Shown here: positions 24,960 through 32,960 of the stretch, in pieces | How positions within the stretch are numbered: the stretch's first letter is position 1 | How the letters are laid out: each line of letters begins with the position of its first letter | Assembly: GCF_000832305.1 (NCBI RefSeq) | Contig: NZ_CP010536.1 | Location: forward strand, 3,286,001-3,350,000 | Direction: 5' to 3' | Source of the DNA: Cupriavidus basilensis | GTDB taxonomy: Bacteria > Pseudomonadota > Gammaproteobacteria > Burkholderiales > Burkholderiaceae | Length of the DNA: 64,000 nt | Program-made: the position numbers and the translations under genes | The notes under the pieces: generated by a model | What the model saw: the letters and a program-made list of their open reading frames with translations, nothing else | What the model was told of the DNA's origin: nothing | Database searches by the model: none

Positions 24960-27218
24960 ATGCCCCTGCGCCGCAAGGCCGTTCTCTGGAGTGTACTGAC
25001 ACCGCTGGCGCTGATCGCGGCGCTTGTCGTGATCATTCTGACCTTCGACTGGAATCGCCTCAAGCCGTGGCTGAACCAGAAGGTCACCGAGGCCATCGGC
25101 CGGCCCTTTGCCGTCAATGGGGACCTCACCCTGACCTGGCGCAGCGCCGAAGGCGAGACCGGTTGGCACACCTGGGTCCCCTGGCCACGCCTGTCTGCCC
25201 GGGACATCACCGTCGGCAACCCGGAATGGGCACAGGAGGCCAACTTTGCCACCGTGCGCGAATTGATCTTCGTGCTACGCCCGCTGCCCCTGCTCTCCCA
25301 CCAGATCTCGATCACCAGCATTACCGTCGACAGCCCGGCGGTCTGGCTGGAGCGGCTGGCCGACCAGCGCAACAACTGGACCTTCGTCACGCCCACCAGC
25401 AAGGCGCCATCGCCATGGCGGCTCGACATCGGCGAGATCTCGCTGGCGCGTGGCGACCTGGCGCTGAACGACCAGGCAATGAAGATTGAGCTGCAGGCGC
25501 GCCTGGACACCATCGGCGACGCCGCCCTCTATGACAAGACCCGCGACGGCGCCCTGATCGCGCCCCCGGAATCCGCCACGGTTGGCCAGCCCGGCGGCGC
25601 TGGCGCCGCCGGCAACGCCAGCCAGCGCTATGGCCTGCGCTGGAAGGCCACGGGACGCTACAACCAGGCCACCATCAACGCCACCGGCAAGGCCGGCACC
25701 GTGCTGAGCCTGCGCGACACCCAGGCCCCCTTCCCGCTGCAGGCCGATGTGCGGGTGGGCAACACCCGCGCGGTCGTGGAGGGCACGCTGACCAACCCCG
25801 CCCACCTGGGCGCGCTCGACATGCACCTGCAGCTGTCCGGCGACAATATGGCCAAGCTGTACGCGCTGACCGGCATCGTGCTGCCGAGCACCCCGCCCTA
25901 CGAGACCCGCGGCCGGCTGGTTGCCACCTTGCGCAAAGGTGCTTCCGTGTACCGGTACGACAAGTTTTCCGGACGCGTCGGTGGCAGCGACCTGAACGGC
26001 TCGCTCACCTACACGCAGCGCCAGCCACGCGCCCTGCTGTCGGGCGAACTGGAATCGAAGCAACTGCGTTTCGAGGACCTGGCCCCGCTGATCGGTGCGG
26101 ACGCCAAGCCCGGGCAGGCGGCATCCGACAGCACAGTGCGCCAGCCCGCCGACAAGGCGCTGCCAGTGGCGCCGTTCCGCACCGAGCGCTGGGACAGCAT
26201 CGACGCCGACGTGAAGTTCACCGGCAAGCGCATCATCCGCACCGCCGACCTGCCGGTCACCGACCTCGTCACCCACCTCAAGCTCGATGACGGCGTGCTG
26301 ACGCTGGACCCGCTGAACTTTGGCGTGGCAGGCGGCAACCTGATGTCGTCGCTGCAGCTCAACGGCAAGCGCGAGCCGCTCGCCGCCACCATCGACATGA
26401 AAGCGCGCCACCTCCAGCTCAAGCAACTGTTCCCGAAGTTCGAGTCGATGCGCGCCAGCGTGGGTGAGGTCAACGGCAGCGCCAAGCTGAGCGCCACCGG
26501 CAACTCGGTGGCGGCCTTGTTGGGCTCGTCCAATGGCGAGGCCAAGCTGCTGGTGGAAAACGGCACGGTCAGCAAGTTCCTGCTCGAGGCGATGGGCCTG
26601 AACGTGGGCAGCGTGGTGATCTCCAAGCTGTTCGGTGACAAGCCGGTGCAGATCCATTGCGGCGTCAGCGATTTCAGCTTCACCAACGGCGTGGCGCGCT
26701 CGCGCGTCTTCGTCATCGACACCCAGGACGCCGTGATCGACACCAGCGGTGCCATCGACCTTGGCAGCGAGCGGCTAGCGCTCACCGTGCGGCCGGATTC
26801 CAAGGGACTGCGCGTCTTCTCGCTGCGCTCGCCGCTCTATGTGGGCGGCACGCTGAAGAAGCCCTCGGTCAGCCCGGACATCGGCGTGCTGGCCTTGCGC
26901 GCCGGCGGCGTGGTGGCACTGGCGCTGGTCGCGCCGGTGGCCACGGCAGTCCTGCCCCTGATCGATCTATCGACTGCGCCCGACAGCCAGTGCGGCAAGC
27001 TGCTCGCGGAGATTCGCAAGCGCCCGACCGCGCCGCCGCCAGGGCAGGCCTACCGCGACCCGAAGACCGGCAAGACCAGCCGGCCGGCCGGCCCTGCCCC
27101 TTCGCCGGACGTGCAGGCCGCGCCGGCCGCCTCGGCACCGGTCAAGCCCGCTGCACCGTCGCGCCCCGGCGCACCCGATCGGCCAGCGCCAGGCAATTCG
27201 CTCTATCAGGGCGGCTGA
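24960..27218 (+). CDS. AsmA-family outer-membrane assembly/lipid transport protein
   Basis: This 752-residue protein is an AsmA-family member: a single N-terminal transmembrane anchor (residues 8-27) followed by a long periplasmic beta-rich rod. It starts PLRRKAVLWSVLTPLALIAALVV and contains WNRLKPWLNQKVTEAIGRPFAVNGDL, typical of the N-terminal AsmA domain. The C-terminal NGVARSRVFVIDTQDAVIDTSGAIDLGSERLALTV is the conserved AsmA C-domain. A proline/alanine-rich tail follows. Members move or organise phospholipids between membranes. The start was chosen by the hydrophobic anchor; the frame extends 70 codons upstream without similarity. Confidence 0.88.
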   Translation: MPLRRKAVLWSVLTPLALIAALVVIILTFDWNRLKPWLNQKVTEAIGRPFAVNGDLTLTWRSAEGETGWHTWVPWPRLSARDITVGNPEWAQEANFATVRELIFVLRPLPLLSHQISITSITVDSPAVWLERLADQRNNWTFVTPTSKAPSPWRLDIGEISLARGDLALNDQAMKIELQARLDTIGDAALYDKTRDGALIAPPESATVGQPGGAGAAGNASQRYGLRWKATGRYNQATINATGKAGTVLSLRDTQAPFPLQADVRVGNTRAVVEGTLTNPAHLGALDMHLQLSGDNMAKLYALTGIVLPSTPPYETRGRLVATLRKGASVYRYDKFSGRVGGSDLNGSLTYTQRQPRALLSGELESKQLRFEDLAPLIGADAKPGQAASDSTVRQPADKALPVAPFRTERWDSIDADVKFTGKRIIRTADLPVTDLVTHLKLDDGVLTLDPLNFGVAGGNLMSSLQLNGKREPLAATIDMKARHLQLKQLFPKFESMRASVGEVNGSAKLSATGNSVAALLGSSNGEAKLLVENGTVSKFLLEAMGLNVGSVVISKLFGDKPVQIHCGVSDFSFTNGVARSRVFVIDTQDAVIDTSGAIDLGSERLALTVRPDSKGLRVFSLRSPLYVGGTLKKPSVSPDIGVLALRAGGVVALALVAPVATAVLPLIDLSTAPDSQCGKLLAEIRKRPTAPPPGQAYRDPKTGKTSRPAGPAPSPDVQAAPAASAPVKPAAPSRPGAPDRPAPGNSLYQGG

Positions 27219-27336
27219 CCGGCGGTGCGCCGCCCGGTTGCAGGCCGGGCGCTACCTGTTTGCGACACCTTGCGACACCCCTTCCGCCGTCGACGCAATT
27301 ACGCAACACTTTGGTGCGTTGCAGCGCAAGGCATCG

Positions 27337-27366
27337 TTGTGCATCGCCCACATTCGGCCGCATAAT
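27337..27366 (+). promoter_or_regulatory. Candidate promoter of the MFS transporter
   Basis: TTGTGC at 27337-27342 and CATAAT at 27361-27366 are separated by 18 bases. A transcript from here would carry a leader of about 140 bases before the transporter gene, containing a terminator-like hairpin. Confidence 0.4.
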
Positions 27367-27455
27367 TAAACGGCCATTTACAACGACGTTTCCAATACAT
27401 GGCGTGAAGCGGATGTCCGGCTCCGATGCATTTCGAGGCTGGCATCCTTCTCAGG

Positions 27456-27481
27456 GTGCGGCTTCGGCCGCACTTGTTTTT
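27456..27481 (+). terminator. Terminator-like hairpin in the MFS gene leader
   Basis: A seven-base-pair GTGCGGC/GCCGCAC stem with a TTCG tetraloop is followed by TTGTTTTT. It sits between a plausible promoter and the MFS start at 27513, so it could act as a transcription attenuator instead of ending an upstream gene: AsmA ends 240 bases earlier. Confidence 0.7.
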
Positions 27482-27512
27482 CCCGATTTTCCCTCCAGCC
27501 CCCGCCCCCTGC

Positions 27513-28706
27513 ATGACGCCGCTACATGCCACCGTCCCGCCGATCAGCTGCCTGATCGCACTAACGGTGTGCAACCACGTAGCCTTCAATGCCAGCCGCG
27601 TCGTGGTTTCACTGTTTGCCCTCTCGCTCAAAGCGTCGACCGTCACGCTCGGCATCCTGATGTCGCTCTATGCGTTGCTGCCGATGCTGCTGGCGATCCA
27701 TGCCGGCAAGCGCATCGACGAGATCGGGCCGCGCAAGCCGATGACCGCGGGGTCATTGATGGTGGTCGCGGGCACGCTGCTGCCGGCGGTGTGGCCGGGC
27801 ATCACGGCGCTCTACCTTTCCTGCGCGCTGATCGGCATCGGCTTCATGCTGGTGCAGGTCGCCATGCAGTTGCTGATCGGGCAGATTTCCACCGATGGCA
27901 CGCGGCTGCGCAACTACACGCTCCAGGCGCTGGGATTCTCGTTCTCCGGCACGCTGGGCCCGGTGATGATGGGCTATGTGATCGAGCGCGCTGGCTACCG
28001 CCCGGCATTCTTTGTGCTGGTGGCGGTGGCGGCCGCAGGGCTGGCCGGCCTGTACTTCATGCGCGGGCGGCTGCCGGCGTACGGCGGGCGCGCTGCGCGC
28101 GGCGCCATCGTGGACGGCACCCGCAACTCCACATTGGGCTTGCTTGCCCACCCGGAGTTGCGCGCGGTGTTTATCGCCAGCGCGGTCCTGTCGGCGGCGT
28201 GGGACCTGCACGCCTTCCTCATTCCCATCCAGGGCACCCGGGTTGGCCTTTCGCCGTCGTCGGTAGGCTGGGTGCTGGGCGCCTTCGCCATTGCCACCTT
28301 CGCCATCCGCGTGGCAATGCCGCTGGTGTCGCGCCGGCTCTCGGAGTGGAAGGTGATTCGGGTCGCGCTGCTGGTCGGGGCGGTAGCCTACCTGCTCTAC
28401 CCCTTCGCGGCCGAGTTCTGGCTGATGTGCTGCCTGGCCTTCGTGCTGGGCCTGGCGCTCGGCAGCGCCCAGCCCAACGTCATGAACATCCTGCACACGG
28501 CCTCGCCCACCGGGCGCGCCGGCGAGGCCCTGGGATTGCGCTCGGCCGTGCTCAATACCAGCCAGGTGGTGTGGCCGCTGACCTTTGGCGTAGTCGGCAC
28601 GGCGCTTGGCATGCTGCCGATTTTCCTGTCGATGGCAGGGGCGATGGGCGTGGCCGGCTATTACTCGCGCGGCCAGGCCCGCAAGCTGCCCCAGCCGCCG
28701 GCCTGA
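27513..28706 (+). CDS. Major facilitator superfamily transporter
   Basis: This 397-residue protein is a twelve-helix MFS permease of the inner membrane. Between helices 2 and 3 lies AGKRIDEIGPRKPMTAGSL, a divergent form of the usual GxxxDRxGRR loop, and a second repeat appears as RVAMPLVSRRLSEWKVIR in the second half. The start at 27513 was chosen because a terminator-like hairpin lies upstream, inside the longer open frame that begins at 27426, and because MTPLHATVPPISCLIALTVC begins the first helix. No ribosome binding site is obvious. Substrate is unknown. Confidence 0.85.
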   Translation: MTPLHATVPPISCLIALTVCNHVAFNASRVVVSLFALSLKASTVTLGILMSLYALLPMLLAIHAGKRIDEIGPRKPMTAGSLMVVAGTLLPAVWPGITALYLSCALIGIGFMLVQVAMQLLIGQISTDGTRLRNYTLQALGFSFSGTLGPVMMGYVIERAGYRPAFFVLVAVAAAGLAGLYFMRGRLPAYGGRAARGAIVDGTRNSTLGLLAHPELRAVFIASAVLSAAWDLHAFLIPIQGTRVGLSPSSVGWVLGAFAIATFAIRVAMPLVSRRLSEWKVIRVALLVGAVAYLLYPFAAEFWLMCCLAFVLGLALGSAQPNVMNILHTASPTGRAGEALGLRSAVLNTSQVVWPLTFGVVGTALGMLPIFLSMAGAMGVAGYYSRGQARKLPQPPA

Positions 28707-28845
28707 GGCGCCCACGGCATCGCGCATGAGTTGCTCAGGCGCAAATGCGGTTCGCTGCGCTTTCGCTATACTCAAATCAAACAGGCCGCTGGCGCCGTGC
28801 ATGCTTGCCCCGCGCGCGGCCTGCTGACTCGATACCTGATCCGAC

Positions 28846-29484
28846 ATGACCCAACTCGCCGACCTCCGCCGCACCTACGTACTCGGATCGCTGTCCGAAT
28901 CCGACGTGGCGCCCGATCCCATCAGCCAGTTCCAGCGCTGGTTCGATGAAGCCATCCACGCCAAGCTCCCCGAACCCAATGCCATGACGCTGGCCACCGT
29001 CGACGCCGACGGCCAGCCCTCGGCACGCATTGTGCTGCTTAAGGCCATGGACACCCAGGGCTTTACGTTCTTCACCAACTACGAAAGCCGCAAGGGCCTG
29101 GACCTTGCCGCCAACCCGCGCGCGGCGCTGCTGTTCCACTGGGTGCAGCTGGAGCGCCAGGTGCGCGTGGAAGGACGCGTTGAAAAAGTTACCGATAGCG
29201 AGAGCGATGCTTACTACGCGACGCGTCCGCTCGGCTCGCGCCTCGGGGCATGGGCCTCGGAGCAGAGCCGCGAGGTGGCGGACCGCACGGTGCTGGAGCA
29301 GCGCGAAGCGGATTTTCGCGCCAAGTTTGGCGATAACCCGCCGCGGCCGGCGCATTGGGGCGGGTATCGGCTGGTGCCGACCCGCATCGAGTACTGGCAG
29401 GGACGCCCGTCGCGCCTGCACGACCGGATCGCCTACCGCCTGGCGCCGGACGGCAGCTGGCAAATCGTGCGTCTGTCGCCCTGA
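28846..29484 (+). CDS. pdxH: Pyridoxamine/pyridoxine 5'-phosphate oxidase
   Basis: This 212-residue FMN enzyme oxidises pyridoxine or pyridoxamine phosphate to pyridoxal phosphate. It starts [35 protein letters not shown]. The FMN- and substrate-binding [44 protein letters not shown] and [20 protein letters not shown] segments, with the C-terminal LHDRIAYRL, are all present. Length is normal for PdxH. It is distinct from the PPOX-like protein at 7958. The kynureninase encoded later in the window uses the cofactor it makes. Confidence 0.96.
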   Translation: MTQLADLRRTYVLGSLSESDVAPDPISQFQRWFDEAIHAKLPEPNAMTLATVDADGQPSARIVLLKAMDTQGFTFFTNYESRKGLDLAANPRAALLFHWVQLERQVRVEGRVEKVTDSESDAYYATRPLGSRLGAWASEQSREVADRTVLEQREADFRAKFGDNPPRPAHWGGYRLVPTRIEYWQGRPSRLHDRIAYRLAPDGSWQIVRLSP

Positions 29485-29654
29485 GCGTGGAGCCGCCTGC
29501 CGCCAAGGCCGCGCACTGCACAAAATTAGGAATTGTCGTAAAGTGAGTCAGGGGCGCTTTCCGGTTTTGTGAGGAAGCGGCCACCAGGAGCAGGCCCCGC
29601 CTGCCCTGTGCTGTAGTTCGAGGAGTGTGCCGCAACCATCAGGAGGGAGGCCGC

Positions 29655-30887
29655 ATGTTTTTCAAGCAAGCACTGGACAAGCAACTGGACCACTGGATCG
29701 CCGATCTGCGCGACCGGGCCAATCTCCCTGTGAGGCTGCGGCTATGGAACGGCAACGAGTATCCGCTCGGCCGCTTCGATCATCCCGCGGTGACCCTGAC
29801 CATACGCGAGGTGGGTGCCCTGCCCCTGCTGCTCACGCCCAGCCTCGACAATCTGGGCGAAGCCTATGTCCAGGAAAAGATCGACCTGGACGGCACGCTC
29901 AGCGACATCATCGCCGTGGCTTACCGCTTCTCGGCTGCCGCCAGCGCGCAGGCCGGTGGCGCGCTGGCACGGGTAGCCCAGCATTTCGCCCACACCAAGG
30001 CGGCGGACAAGGCCTCGATCCAGTATCACTACGACGTATCCAACGCGTTCTACCGGCTCTGGCTGGACCCGGGCATGGTGTACTCCTGCGCCTACTTCGA
30101 GCATGGCAATGAAGACCTTGCCACCGCCCAGCGCAAGAAGATCGACCACATCCTGACCAAGATCCGGCTGCAGCCCGGACAGACCTTGCTCGACGTCGGC
30201 TGCGGCTGGGGCGCGCTGGTCATCCGCGCGGCGCAGAAGTTCGGCGCGCGCTGCGTGGGCATCACGCTGTCGCAGAACCAGTTCGACCTGGCGACCGAGC
30301 GCGTCAGGCAGGCAGGCCTGTCAGACCGCATCGAAATCCGTTTGCAGGATTACCGCGACACGGCCGGCACTTTCGACCGCATCACCAGCGTCGGCATGTT
30401 CGAGCACGTCGGCAAGGACAACCTGCCCGCCTATTTCGGCCGCATGCGGGAGTTGCTCGCCGATGATGGCTTCGCCATGAACCACGGCATCACGTCGCCC
30501 GACCCCGACAGCGGCGCCACGCCCATGGACGGCTCCGAGTTCATGGACCGCTACGTATTCCCGCAGGGCGAGCTGCCGCACATCGGCATGGTGCTCAACG
30601 CCCTGCAGCGCGGCGGCCTGGAGGCCACCGATGTGGAGTTGATGCGCGGCCACTACCGGCGCACGCTGCAGCATTGGGCGGACAACTTCGAAGCGCAGGG
30701 TGATACCATCCGCGCCATGGTGGGCGAGAAGAAATACCGCATCTGGCGTGTCTACCTGGCTGGCTGCGGCCATGCCTTCGATACCGACCAGATGTCGATC
30801 TACCAGGTGGTTTGCCACAAGGCCGGCCTCTCGTCGCAGAGCTTGCCCTGGTCGCGCCGCTATATCTACGACAAATCGCTTGACTGA
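29655..30887 (+). CDS. cfa: Cyclopropane-fatty-acyl-phospholipid synthase family methyltransferase
   Basis: This 410-residue S-adenosylmethionine methyltransferase matches cyclopropane-fatty-acyl-phospholipid synthases, which methylate unsaturated acyl chains in membrane phospholipids. The N-terminal domain precedes SIQYHYDVSNAFYRLWLDPGMVYSCAYFEHGNEDLATAQ, a family hallmark. The cofactor motif LLDVGCGWGALVIRAAQKFG lies near residue 178-197, and the active-site region SVGMFEHVGKDNLPAYF follows. AGGAGG lies 8 bases before the ATG. Its stop falls in the first copy of a short tandem duplication that leads into the next gene. Confidence 0.92.
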   Translation: MFFKQALDKQLDHWIADLRDRANLPVRLRLWNGNEYPLGRFDHPAVTLTIREVGALPLLLTPSLDNLGEAYVQEKIDLDGTLSDIIAVAYRFSAAASAQAGGALARVAQHFAHTKAADKASIQYHYDVSNAFYRLWLDPGMVYSCAYFEHGNEDLATAQRKKIDHILTKIRLQPGQTLLDVGCGWGALVIRAAQKFGARCVGITLSQNQFDLATERVRQAGLSDRIEIRLQDYRDTAGTFDRITSVGMFEHVGKDNLPAYFGRMRELLADDGFAMNHGITSPDPDSGATPMDGSEFMDRYVFPQGELPHIGMVLNALQRGGLEATDVELMRGHYRRTLQHWADNFEAQGDTIRAMVGEKKYRIWRVYLAGCGHAFDTDQMSIYQVVCHKAGLSSQSLPWSRRYIYDKSLD

Positions 30888-30904
30888 AAATCGGCTTGAC
30901 TGAA
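30873..30904 (+). repeat. Tandem duplication across the cfa stop and the DUF72 start
   Basis: AAATCGCTTGACTGA at 30873-30887 is followed at once by AAATCGGCTTGACTGA at 30888-30903, differing by one extra G. The first copy holds the end and stop of the cfa gene. The second supplies the TTG used as start of the DUF72 gene. Confidence 0.8.
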
Positions 30905-31981
30905 GACCTGTTTGGCGGCCTGCTGGAGCCGCCAGGGGTGGCCGCTGCCGGCAATGCCGCACCACTTGCCGCGGCCACCCCGACCGATGCCGCCGGCGCC
31001 AAGCCATCCCGCGGCAAGAGTGTGCTGGCGCCGCCCCCGGACCCTGCCCTGCTCGCGCTGGCCGAACGCCTGCCGGCCGGGCTGCATCTGGGCACATCGT
31101 CATGGTCCTATGGCGGCTGGAACGGCCTGGTCTACCAGGGGGAGTACACCGACAGCCTGCTCTCGCGCAAAGGCCTGGCCGCCTACTCGCAGCATCCCTT
31201 GCTGCGCGCCGCCGGCATCGACCGCGGGTTCTACGCGCCGATCCCGCTTGCCGATTACCTGGCCTATGCTGCCCAGGTGCCCGCCCACTTCCGCTTCCTG
31301 GTCAAGGCGCCTGCCAGCGTTTGCGATCCGTGGCTGCGCACGTCCGAGGGCGCCGGCCGGCTGGCTAACGCCAGCTTCCTTGATGCAGGGATCGCCGCAC
31401 GCGATTTCGTCGCGCCGGCCACCACGGGCCTCGGCGCCAAGTGCGGGCCTCTGCTGTTCCAGCTTTCCCCGCTAGGCCCGATGGCCACCGACAGCGCCGG
31501 CTTCCTGTCGCGGCTCGACGCCTTCCTCGGCGCCCTGCCCGCGCTCGACGCCACCACGACACCGCACGCCTGCTACGCTGTAGAGTTGCGCGATGCCGCC
31601 TTGCTCACGCCGCGCTTTATCAAGCTGCTGCGCGCACGCGGCGTGCGTTTCTGCCTGTCCGCGCGCGAGCGCATGCCGCCGGCCGAACGGCAACTGCCGG
31701 CACAAGCACTCATGGACGAGGGCGCACCAGGACCGCTGGTGCTGCGGTGGATGTTGCATGCGGGCTTTGCCTACGAGCAAGCCGAGTCCCGCTACGCGCC
31801 ATTTGACCGGCTGATCGACGAAGACCCGCATACCCGCGCGGTGATCGCCGAGCAGGTGGTGCGCACACTGCGCGCGGGCCAGCCCGCCTATGTGATCGTC
31901 AGCAACAAGGCCGAAGGCTCGGCGCCATTGACTTGCGTGCGGCTGGCCGAGGCCATTGCCGAGCGCCTGGAAGCAAGCTGA
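30896..31981 (+). CDS. DUF72 family protein
   Basis: This 361-residue protein matches the DUF72 family, a TIM-barrel-like group related to putative endonucleases or sugar-binding enzymes without a proven activity. LHLGTSSWSYGGWNGLVYQGEYT begins the domain near residue 63, and VPAHFRFLVKAPASVCDPW and YAVELRDAALLTPRF follow family patterns. About 60 Ala/Pro-rich residues precede the domain. No ATG is available in frame; the TTG at 30896 lies in a short tandem repeat and lacks a good ribosome binding site, so the true start could be a GTG further in. It overlaps nothing and follows cfa by eight bases. Confidence 0.78.
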   Translation: MTEDLFGGLLEPPGVAAAGNAAPLAAATPTDAAGAKPSRGKSVLAPPPDPALLALAERLPAGLHLGTSSWSYGGWNGLVYQGEYTDSLLSRKGLAAYSQHPLLRAAGIDRGFYAPIPLADYLAYAAQVPAHFRFLVKAPASVCDPWLRTSEGAGRLANASFLDAGIAARDFVAPATTGLGAKCGPLLFQLSPLGPMATDSAGFLSRLDAFLGALPALDATTTPHACYAVELRDAALLTPRFIKLLRARGVRFCLSARERMPPAERQLPAQALMDEGAPGPLVLRWMLHAGFAYEQAESRYAPFDRLIDEDPHTRAVIAEQVVRTLRAGQPAYVIVSNKAEGSAPLTCVRLAEAIAERLEAS

Positions 31982-31997
31982 GCGCAGGCCCGGCGCA

Positions 31998-32540
31998 TCA
32001 GCGATTCAGGTAATGCGCGAACTTCTGCCGGAACTTGGCCAGCTTGGGTGAAATCACAAACGAGCAATAGCCCTGGTTCGGGTGGTTCTGGAAGTAATTC
32101 TGGTGGCCTTCCTCCGCGCGCCAGTACGGTTGCGTGGGCTCGACCTGCGTCACCAGCGGCGCATCGTAGAGCTTTTGCTCCGTCACTTCCCGCATCACAT
32201 ACTCGGCCATGGCGCGCTGCGGCTCCGTGTTGGTGAAGATCACCGAGCGGTACTGCGTGCCGACATCGTTGCCTTGCCGGTTGAGGGTGGTGGGATCGTG
32301 GATGGCAAAGAAGATCTCCAGGATCTCGCGGAACTTGATCACCGTGGGATCGAAGGTCACGCGCACCACTTCGGCGTGCCCGGTGTCGCCGCCGCACACC
32401 TGCTCGTAAGTCGGATGGCTTACGTGGCCGCCGGTATAGCCCGACTCCACGGCCCGTACGCCCTTGACTTGCTGGTACACCGCTTCCAGGCACCAGAAGC
32501 AACCGCCGCCCAGCGTGGCAATCTCATGCTCGTTGTCCAT
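31998..32540 (-). CDS. msrA: Peptide methionine sulfoxide reductase MsrA
   Basis: This 180-residue enzyme reduces the S-epimer of methionine sulfoxide in proteins. The catalytic motif GGGCFWCLEA places the nucleophile at Cys14. The conserved ESGYTGGHVSHPTYEQVCGGDTGHAEVV and THP-like GNDVGTQYRSVIF segments follow. The C-terminus ends KFAHYLNR; recycling would use a thioredoxin. Length is typical for the short MsrA type. It stands alone, convergent with the DUF72 gene. Confidence 0.96.
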   Translation of the reverse strand: MDNEHEIATLGGGCFWCLEAVYQQVKGVRAVESGYTGGHVSHPTYEQVCGGDTGHAEVVRVTFDPTVIKFREILEIFFAIHDPTTLNRQGNDVGTQYRSVIFTNTEPQRAMAEYVMREVTEQKLYDAPLVTQVEPTQPYWRAEEGHQNYFQNHPNQGYCSFVISPKLAKFRQKFAHYLNR

Positions 32541-32630
32541 CTTGATCTCTCCGGCTCATGACAATAGGTAGCATACTCGTTCGCCACCCGTCACGCCGCC
32601 GCAGACTGCAATGTGCAATGAACGCCGCGC

Positions 32631-32820
32631 CTAACGGTTCGGCAAAGCGACCGGCCAGATCGGCGCGGCGCCGCCCCGCGAAACTTCAATGAGGCGCCGA
32701 TAAGAGCGAACTGGTAGACGCGCTCGCGCGACAAGGCATCCAGGTTCACCAGCTCGATGATCGGTGCGCCCTGCTGCGCCAGCAAATAGGTATGGACCGT
32801 GATGCAGTTGCCGGGCAGCG
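32631..32820 (-). pseudogene. C-terminal remnant of a cyclase/kynurenine-formamidase family protein
   Basis: On the minus strand, LPGNCITVHTYLLAQQGAPI begins near 32817 and is followed by IIELVNLDALSRERVYQFAL and SLKFRGA. The expected end, PIWPVALPNR, lies in another frame after a one-base shift near 32660-32670 and stops at 32631. This matches the C-terminal third of the metal-dependent cyclase/arylformamidase fold. The N-terminal two-thirds with the metal motif is absent. It is a pseudogene, truncated at the junction with the fragment to its right. The family call is from remembered consensus. Confidence 0.6.
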
Positions 32821-32960
32821 AGCCGGTCAGGGTGCTGCCGGAGCATGCGCTGGCCGGCCGGAGCATCTATACGCTCTATGCCAGCCACCGGCACCTGCAA
32901 CGGAAGGTGGGCGCGTTCGTGGCGTTCCTGGCCGGGGTTCTACAAGGCCAGCCGGACGCT
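32820..32960 (+). pseudogene. C-terminal remnant of a LysR-family regulator
   Basis: On the plus strand, from about 32820, the frame encodes EPVRVLPEHALAGRSIYTLY and continues RHLQRKVGAFVAFLAGVL. This is the last 40-45 residues of the LysR effector domain, where proteins end with a pattern like LP-x-H-x-G-x-I-Y-ALYPSRRHLSPKVRAFVDFL. The DNA-binding part and most of the effector domain are missing. It abuts, head to head, the truncated cyclase fragment, so one deletion probably removed the 5' parts of both genes. It runs into the 3' end of the ligase gene at 32959. Confidence 0.55.

Noticed and set aside
27426..27512. Upstream start for the MFS transporter at 27426
   Set aside because: It lies before the terminator-like hairpin, and the added residues do not resemble the family.
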